A model generated the notes under the pieces. That model did not search any database. It saw only the letters and a list, made by a program, of their open reading frames with translations, and was not told the DNA's origin. Below are positions 57,421-64,000 of a stretch of 64,000 nucleotides of DNA, piece after piece. A program made the translations under genes and the position numbers. How positions within the stretch are numbered: position 1 is the first letter of the stretch; each line of letters begins with the position of its first letter. The stretch comes from Orobanche coerulescens (lineage: Eukaryota > Streptophyta > Magnoliopsida > Lamiales > Orobanchaceae). The stretch lies in contig CM065806.1 of NCBI GenBank assembly GCA_033398695.1, positions 45,285,001-45,349,000 on the forward strand, in the 5' to 3' direction.

Positions 57421-58433
57421 ACAACAACGAAATCAAGGTGACAACACAACAAGCAACCGACAGAAACATCCTTCAAAGGCCTCTCAAAGCCGATCCTGAT
57501 ATCGGTGCTGAAGCGCGAACTCTGAAAGTCTCGGTAGCCAATTCGCAAAATTGAATTCGATGTCCCTCGAGTCCTCACTTGAAACGCATTACTGACGGGA
57601 AGGACAATTTACACGTGCATGCCCCGGCACATCACGGTTGAAACACCTCGGCTCGGCATACCGAAAATACAAATGCTAGATATAATGGGGCATAACGTCG
57701 CAAAACAACATAGCGGAGATGCCAACTCAGCACAACAAAGAATCATAACACATATCATATACAACGATTACCATCGTAAAATAATATACACACAAACACT
57801 ACAGCAACGACGGTACCGTTAGGCGACCTCAACGGCCCGAACAATAACCAGCACATAATTACAAACATCATGAAACAATCACACATGTACACAAATGCAC
57901 AAACCCAAGCTTCAACAGCTCACACTCATGCGACAACACGCAAATCACCACGAGGCGATAATTAGTAAATACCAGTTCACACCTCTCACAGGGGGCTAGT
58001 ACAACAATGCGTAGCAACGCCTCGACGTTCATGCCACCAATTCAATCATACTCGGGAGCAAACATCATAACGACAAAGCAAACATCATACATACATTCCC
58101 AAATGCTAACGGGAATTGATAGGTTTAAAAAAAATGAAAACCACCTTTTGAAAATAATTTATAAAAACACCGGTTGATCTTGAGTATCACCTTTCAAAAA
58201 AGTACAAATGTGAAACATCATTATCGAGACTTTGGAAAACCATTTCGCATTTGTTAAAAATGAGGACACTTTCTTTTAGTGAAAAACTTTCAGAATATTC
58301 GACCCTCGGGTCTAAGTAAAAGTGTTTATAAAACATTGAAAATATCTCAAAACATTTTGGTCCTCGAGGTAGAAGAATTTTGAAACATATTGTGGCACCT
58401 TGCAAGTACCACGAGAAAACAATTCATTTTAAA

Positions 58434-59057
58434 TAGGGCTGCAAACGAACCGAGCCGAGCCGAGCTTTGATCGAACCGAGCCGAGTTTTAAATTTTTTTC
58501 TGACGAGCCGAGCCGAGCCGAGCTTTCTTACCGAACAAAAATCGTGTTCGAGCTCGAGCTCGTTAATAAATCTAGCCGCACACGAGCTGTTCGCGAACAA
58601 CTCGAGCCGAGTCGAGCTCGAGCCGAGCTCGAGCTGTTCGCGAATAATTATATATTTTAAATTATTTAAATAATATATTTGAATTATTAAAATAAATATT
58701 TTAAAATAATCATTAAAAATTATATATTTTCAAATATATATATAAAAATTAATATTTTAATATATGAAAATTATTTAAAAAAATATTAATCTATAATATA
58801 ATATATAAATATTATAAAAAATAATTTAAAAATATATTTATTAATCGAGCTTAACGAGCCGAACCGAGCCGAACCGAGCTCGAGCCGATCTCGAGCCGAG
58901 CTCGAGCCGCACATGCCCAAGCTCGGCTCGAGCTCGTTTTCTTAACGCACAGATTTTCGAGCTCGAGCTCGAGTTCTTAACGAACCGAGCCGAACCGAGC
59001 CCTTAACGAGCCGAGCCGAGCTTTGTTCGCGAACAGCTCGGTTCGTTTACAGCCCTA
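58434..59057. mobile_element. hAT-type MITE rich in GAGCC repeats
   Basis: Terminal inverted repeats are TAGGGCTGCAAACGAACCGA and its mirror ending TCGGTTCGTTTACAGCCCTA, with the 8-bp duplication ATTTTAAA (58426-58433, 59058-59065). Subterminal zones are arrays of CGAGCCGAGC / GAGCTCGAGC. The middle is AT-rich. There is no ORF. An 8-bp TSD with TAGGG ends marks the hAT superfamily. Confidence 0.92.
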
Positions 59058-60051
59058 ATTTTAAACGTACGTCTCGAAATTTATTTCTAAGATACTCAAG
59101 TTTTCGAAAATAATTCAATGCCAAAAAGGCCGATGCCAAAAAGGCTAGAATGCCCAAAAATTTCAGGTAATTACACGGAACATTATAGCGTCGTGGGTCC
59201 CGCACCGGAACCCACCAGGCTAAAAACCATTTACAAAAACGCCAAAAAGGCCGATGACGGTAATATTTCAAAAACTCACAAAAGCCATTTACAAAATACT
59301 AAATACCGTCATAAGAATTTCGCCAAAACGATCAAGGCCATAATGCCAAAAACTCGGTTAAAGGAATCGGTTTTCGAAATAAAACTCAGCCGAAAGCCAT
59401 TACAAAAGAACTCACGCAGCGGATAAAAGAAATACAGTCCAACATGCACAATCCAGCGACACTACTCCTCATATGAACGAAATATGAGAGTCAAATTGTA
59501 ACACCCCAATTCACAAATGGGACATTACACGCCGTAGAACCCTCGTGAGGTCTACCAGGCTAACACATGACACATAAACCACAACGTAATCCCAAATGAT
59601 GCACTCAAAAAGTAAGTAAGGCCGTGGCCTCGGCCAAAACATTTTAACGGAGTACATGAACATAAGATAAATACCAATTCATTGCCCACACAGGGGACTT
59701 AAACCAAGTTTTAAAGTAAACAGTCTAACTCCAGTACTCGACAAATGCAATGACAAAACATAAAAAATACAGACTCGAGCCACATCATCAGGCCAGCCCA
59801 TCCTTTGCGTGCGTGTCCCGTGCCTGCTCCTCAGCTCTCCCGGTACCTGAAATGCATAAGACGCATTTCCCCCATCTAAGGGGTTAGCATTCGAATAGCT
59901 AGTGCAAGTACACAATTACACAGCATTATATACAAAAATGGTTTTACACTATCATCTCAATCAGATATCATTTGCCATAAATATTCCGGAATACTACCTT
60001 GGCAATCAAATCAGTTCCAATCATCACGATATCACAAAATCACAACTGGTA

Positions 60052-60270
60052 TCCCGTGGCCGTACCCCTTAGTATCGACCCCCAGACATCCCGTCGAACG
60101 CTCCGGGTGGGATACCACTTCCGCGGCCGTACCCCTTAGTATCGACCCCCAGACATCCCGTCGGACACTCCGGGTGGAAGTTCAATCACACACGCACCCA
60201 AGTTCCCTTCCGCGGCCGTACCCCTTAGTATCGACCCCCAGACATCCCGTCGGACACTCCGGGTGGAAGG
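60052..60270. repeat. Three-copy minisatellite, ~55-bp core
   Basis: Units at about 60057, 60122 and 60209 contain GCCGTACCCCTTAGTATCGA, CCCCCAGACATCCCGTCG and CTCCGGGTGG. The minus core is TCCGACGGGATGTC in two copies. Confidence 0.92.
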
Positions 60271-60923
60271 AACACAACTCTGCACCCAAAAATCACAATT
60301 CATCATTCATTTCTAAAATCACAACATACATAACGAAATGTAATACATGTACTTGCCTTGAATAAGACGAAACGAAGGAAAACAACGAAGGAATAGGTTT
60401 TGGTCCGAACAATCCTCCCAAATCCGCTCCTAACACAATCACGGTATACAACAAGTCTCAATAATGCGAAAAGGTAAGAATTAATCCTAATTCTACCCGT
60501 TGGGGCAATTCATCGGACACCAAGAGTGCATAAGGAAATGAAATCAGTCAACGGTGTAATAACGGGATTTCATCCCAACCAATAACAAGAAAATCAAGGG
60601 TCACGAGTATACTATCAAAATCTAATAACAACATCGGTTAATTCGGATTAAAATACAAGATCACCACCAAACCCTCCCCAAAATCATACTAGGGTCAAAA
60701 GAGTTCTTACCTCTTGAAGATTCAAGCACTCAAATCCGAAAACCACGTGTTAGATCCACAATCCGAGCCACACGATCGAAAAGAGATGAAGAAATTTACA
60801 CAATCAAGTGATAGATGGAGGAAATCTCCCTCTCAAGCCACTCTCTCTCGTACGGTTGAAGAAAGGAAGGGAAATGAGTGACTCTCGCTGAATAAAAACG
60901 CAGATATAGCGCTGACCGCGTTG

Positions 60924-61235
60924 TGTGCCGCGGCTCAGCTGAACTGTGCCGCGGCACAGGGCCAAAAATTGCGCCCAGTGATCGGCAGACCGCTCGATGT
61001 GCCGCGGCTCATTCGAAGTGTGCCGCGGCCCTGACTCAGCATGTGCCGCGGCACGCGGTACAGTAGGTTTTGGCCGGTAAGTGCCACACGGGTGTGCCGC
61101 GGCCCGGACAAGTGTGACGCGGCAGTGACTCGGCAGTGTGCCGCGGCGCACAATCCTTGTGCCGCGGCACACGGTACAGTCTGCTCGGACAGCAACTGGG
61201 CAATGTGTGTGGCGCGGCGCACAATCCTTGTGCCG
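60924..61235. repeat. GTGCCGCGGCAC palindrome array
   Basis: Perfect GTGCCGCGGCAC occurs at 60946 and in further copies (near 61041 and 61158). Variants GTGCCGCGGCTC, GTGCCGCGGCCC and GTGCCGCGGCGC extend to 61235. The array lies directly upstream (minus strand) of the TATA-like box. Confidence 0.88.
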
Positions 61236-61890
61236 CGACCCACACCCCCCCCCTTGGGTCCCAAAATGACGAAAAATGATCCGGAAAGAGAATAAAAGCA
61301 ATAGGAATCGATATTTGGGCAACAATAACACGAAATGGAAGTACGGAACCACAAAACGATCTGAGGTACACAACCAAAGTCGAACAAGGAACAAATTACC
61401 TAAACTTCTAGGAAATTACAAAAACAGCCCAAACATCCAAAAATCACGATACAACGTCGGATTAACAATCTGAAACTCACAACATGCTCTACTCAATCAT
61501 ACGAACTCACGGAAGTAAGAAAATGATGAAATCGAACGAGTTTAACGAGAATCGAATACACATGAGACAAAATATACACAAGATGAAATTACTAAAAATA
61601 GAAAACTCAGATATTACACAAATAACCACATATCACGAAATCAAAATCCATAAGAGGATTCCGTCAATTAACTCATAACCATACCTGTAACTCGCATCAG
61701 ACGAGGCACAAACACAAAGAAGGGAGTCTTACATCCACAAGTCGCACGAAGATGATGATCGCCCCACGATACTAATCACGACCAACCAACTCAGACGACG
61801 CGTCGCGACACGACTCAGTCCGATAAAATCCGACGAAACAAGACTCAAACAACACGACTTGACCCGACAGCCTAGGTTTCCACAACCTAA

Positions 61891-61902
61891 GCTCCGATAC
61901 CA
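61891..61902 (-). other. LARD-3 primer-binding site, tRNA-Met
   Basis: The minus strand reads TGGTATCGGAGC, four bases inside the right LTR, as in LARD-2. Confidence 0.85.
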
Positions 61903-62059
61903 TTTATGTAACACCCCCAATCCGCTCAGGGATATTACACGCCGTAGAACCTTTCCTCAAGGATCTACCAGGCTGGTAACAACATAGAACAACTCAACAA
62001 TGCCTTTAAGGCTAAAATGACTCAGTAGACTGATTTGGTCTTTCAATAAATACATACAA

Positions 62060-62827
62060 CTGTTTGGCAGTTGCTGAATGATTTAGTGCTGAATGGTTTA
62101 GAGGCCAGAATGGTTGAGAGGCTCTGTATGGTTGAGTGCAGAATGAAATTTGGTTGTTTGGTAACTGTTCTGAATGGTAACTCTGAATGGTAACAAATTA
62201 CCATTTTACCCTTCTGTATAAAAGTAGCGATTAAAAATCCCATTTTCCTCCCCTTGCGTATCAAAACCTCTCCTTTTTATAAATATAAACCCTAATTTTT
62301 ATAAATAATTGTGTATAATATTTTTAAATTTAATTCATTTAAAATAATAATAATTATTATTATGATGTATAATATTTTTAAATTTAATTCATTTAAAATA
62401 ATAATAATAATAATTATTATTATGTATAATATTTTTAAATTTAATTCATTTGAAATAATAATAATAATTATGCATAATATTTTTTAATTTAATTCATTTA
62501 AAATAATAATAATAATTATTATGTATAGTATTTTTTAATTTGATTCATTTAGAAAATTATAATAATAATTATGTCTAATATTTTTTTATTTAAATTCATT
62601 TAAATAATAATAATAATAATTATGAATAATAATTCTTAATTTAAGAGGAGGGGTAAATCTGGAAATTGTTTGCCTCTTAATGGTTGAGAGAGGGTATGGA
62701 TGCTTAATGGTTAAGAGGTTATTGTAACCATTAAGAGGTCATATTTTTTTTGCCAAACAGTCCTGACCTCTTAGCGATTCAGAGGTAGGCTCTTAATGTA
62801 ACCATTAAGAGACAAACAAACAGCCCC
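62060..62827. mobile_element. MITE with CTGTTTGG ends
   Basis: It is absent from the left LTR of LARD-3, which reads ACATACAACT-AAAACTCATTACATG at this place. It begins CTGTTTGGCAG and ends CAAACAAACAGCCCC, with internal TTAATGGTTAAGAGG words in both orientations near the ends. There is no ORF. The TSD is unclear, so the superfamily (hAT or PIF-like) is open. Confidence 0.65.
62295..62640. repeat. AT-rich tandem repeat inside the MITE
   Basis: Six or so units of about 55-60 bases contain TTTAATTCATTTAAAATAAT, (AAT)n and TATAATATTTTT. Confidence 0.88.
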
Positions 62828-63707
62828 TCATTACATGCCCATGCAAGGGTCGAATACAACACACTCCCGTACAACGGGAAAGAATACTGCAGCGGAAAAT
62901 AAACTATAACTAAACCAATGACATCATGCGGATCCTCGTGTGATTAGTATCGTTCATCTTTCATCATCCTTCGTGTCGACCATGTGTTATGCTCCCAAAC
63001 CTGAATGCAAAAACAGACATCCACCCCCCGAATACTCGGGGGTTAGCAAAACTCTACTGTTTTGCTAGTGCAAGAACAAAGTGCAAATACGAGCCATACA
63101 ATTCACATTCCACGAATAACAATAACCAGGAATCCCCAAAGATCAAAACGTATCGAAAAGTACTTCCCGAGGCAAAAGTTTGGGTAAAACATTCCAAAAC
63201 CGAAAGATCACAAATCAAGGAAAATAATTTATAAAACAGTTTAAAGATGCCATCGAGAGTTTTAATAGAAAACAATTTAGGATTATCAAATCCTTTTCTT
63301 TCCAAAATCAACGGGATCCTCGACCAGTAGGCGGAAAGCAATTTGCAAGAAAACCATTCAATCAACACAAGCGAGTCTTCACAAATATTTCCACGGGGTT
63401 CTCGACCCAATCCAAATAATATCAACACGAGATCAAATCATCTCAACATCACACGGGGTCCTTGACCCAAAACACAGAATGTCAACACAGCCCATCAAAG
63501 ACACAGCCTCTCGTCCGACCAATACTGCTCAAGACCCCTGATTAATTAACCCTCGGAGATCTCGTCAAATGTCCTTGGTTAATTAACCCTGATACCAACG
63601 TTTAAAACAAGTCGAAACACACTTTCAGAAACACGAATCACGGTCTACATCGAGACCAGCATTTGAAAAGAGTTGAAAGAATTTTGAAATATGATAATCG
63701 TTCGGTA

Positions 63708-64000
63708 ACGGGGTCTTAGCTATCACTCAAATATCCGTTACCAATAAGCCTGCCAGGCGCCTCCACTGAAACACCTGTGCATCGGCGTTCACTCCACTAT
63801 GTCGGCCGCCCCTTGTACATATCACCGCGCCGGCGTCACTCCCGTAAGAGCCGCCCCTTGAACACGCATCAGGTTAAACATCGGCGTTCACCAACCATAT
63901 AGAGCCGCACATTGCAGCGTACACCAGGCCGGAGTACACGCCCCGCCCTCAGAGGCTCCCGGATATGACGTCTCTCACAACAAGTATTCACATTGCCACA
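63708..64000. other. Unidentified GC-rich block at the window end
   Basis: It replaces the expected LTR sequence after GTTCGGTAA. Three imperfect units share CATCGGCGTTCAC or CCGGCGTCACTCC and GAGCCGCCCCTTG. It could be an LTR minisatellite missing from the other copy, or the start of another insertion. Confidence 0.4.

Larger units (their letters stand above)
59497..61618 (-). mobile_element. Solo LTR (chromovirus type) in the LARD-3 interior
   Basis: It runs TGTAACACCCC to ..CAGATATTACA and is flanked by CAAAT on both sides (59492-59496, 61619-61623). No primer site or polypurine tract adjoins it. It contains a GTGCCGCGGCAC array (60924-61235), a TATA-like box (minus GCTATATC, about 60904-60911), a splice-donor-like GAG|GTAAGA (60710) and a three-copy minisatellite. 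Confidence 0.9.
54347..64000 (-). mobile_element. LARD-3: large non-autonomous LTR element related to LARD-2 (runs off window)
   Basis: The left LTR is 54347-56644, lacking its outermost ~20 bases. The interior is 56645-61906. The right LTR runs from 61907 (TGTAACACCCCC) past the window end. The primer site (minus TGGTATCGGAGC) is at 61891-61902. The polypurine tract and hairpin are at 56645-56681. LTR ends and interior are collinear with LARD-2 but clearly diverged. There is no coding capacity. It carries a hAT MITE, a solo LTR and another MITE. Confidence 0.87.
61907..64000 (-). repeat. 5' LTR of LARD-3 (incomplete, two interruptions)
   Basis: 61907-62059 and 62828-63707 match the left LTR closely. 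A MITE separates them. After about 63707 the match stops. Confidence 0.82.

Noticed and set aside
58491..59050. Telomere-like or satellite DNA
   Set aside because: The GAGCC repeats are not the plant telomere repeat and are bounded by hAT inverted ends and an 8-bp duplication.
60804..61394. 196-aa minus-strand ORF in the solo LTR
   Set aside because: It runs through the GTGCCGCGGCAC array and consists of repeated CRGT/AAAH-like residues from the palindromes; no homologous family.
1..64000. tRNA or rRNA genes
   Set aside because: The only tRNA-like matches are the short primer-binding sites; no cloverleaf or rRNA sequence was noticed.

Overview
This window is eukaryotic plant DNA, most likely intergenic heterochromatin from a large, repeat-rich angiosperm genome. 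The evidence is plant Ty3/gypsy chromovirus polyproteins, a Tat/Athila-type LTR with a tRNA-Asp primer site, CACTA (En/Spm) and MULE transposases with introns and polypyrimidine-AG acceptors, hAT and foldback MITEs, and AT-rich spacers. I see no intact single-copy host gene, no rRNA or tRNA gene and no prokaryotic signal. The species cannot be named from sequence alone.

Layout. (1) 1-5905: a minus-strand non-autonomous LTR element (tRNA-Asp primer site, LTR about 2.1 kb). Instead of gag-pol it carries a 183-aa ORF of unknown function and an intronless copy of a cytokinin-activating LONELY GUY (LOG) enzyme gene with one early stop. (2) 5906-6674: a short spacer with an orphan exon. (3) 6675-8887 plus 52787-53135: one MULE transposase gene, split by a 44-kb nest of insertions. 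(4) 8888-52781: a minus-strand chromovirus, Gypsy C (TSD TTATG), inserted in the MULE. Its 3' LTR hosts CACTA-1 (9072 to about 44630). The TNP2 gene of CACTA-1 was hit by CACTA-2 (13775-33540, TSD ATT). The transposase exon of CACTA-2 was hit by Gypsy A (14574-32842, TSD TTCAC). The 5' LTR of Gypsy A was hit by LARD-2 (16718-25415, TSD TCGAG). A truncated Gypsy B (36345-43265) sits in the second CACTA-1 gene. The right part of Gypsy C also holds two solo LTRs. (5) 53200-54270: a long foldback element. (6) 54347 to the window end: LARD-3, related to LARD-2, carrying a hAT MITE (TSD ATTTTAAA), another solo LTR (TSD CAAAT) and a second MITE.

How it works together. Target-site duplications, and reading frames that continue across insertions, let the order of insertion be read: MULE, then Gypsy C, CACTA-1, CACTA-2, Gypsy A, LARD-2. 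None of the transposase or polyprotein genes looks fully intact. The two LARDs keep cis signals (LTR, tRNA-Met primer site, polypurine tract, a hairpin next to it) but no proteins, so they would depend on chromovirus proteins supplied in trans.

The most unusual signals are these. The LTR element carries a captured LOG gene. Arrays of short GC-rich palindromes lie just upstream of the TATA box in six LTR families, and the palindrome word differs even between the related LARD-2 and LARD-3. The chromoviruses share a likely 5' leader intron that would remove the primer-binding site. The LTRs also share minisatellites, three of them built around TCCGACGGG. Many single-base frameshifts in the very young Gypsy A suggest that part of the damage may be sequencing error.
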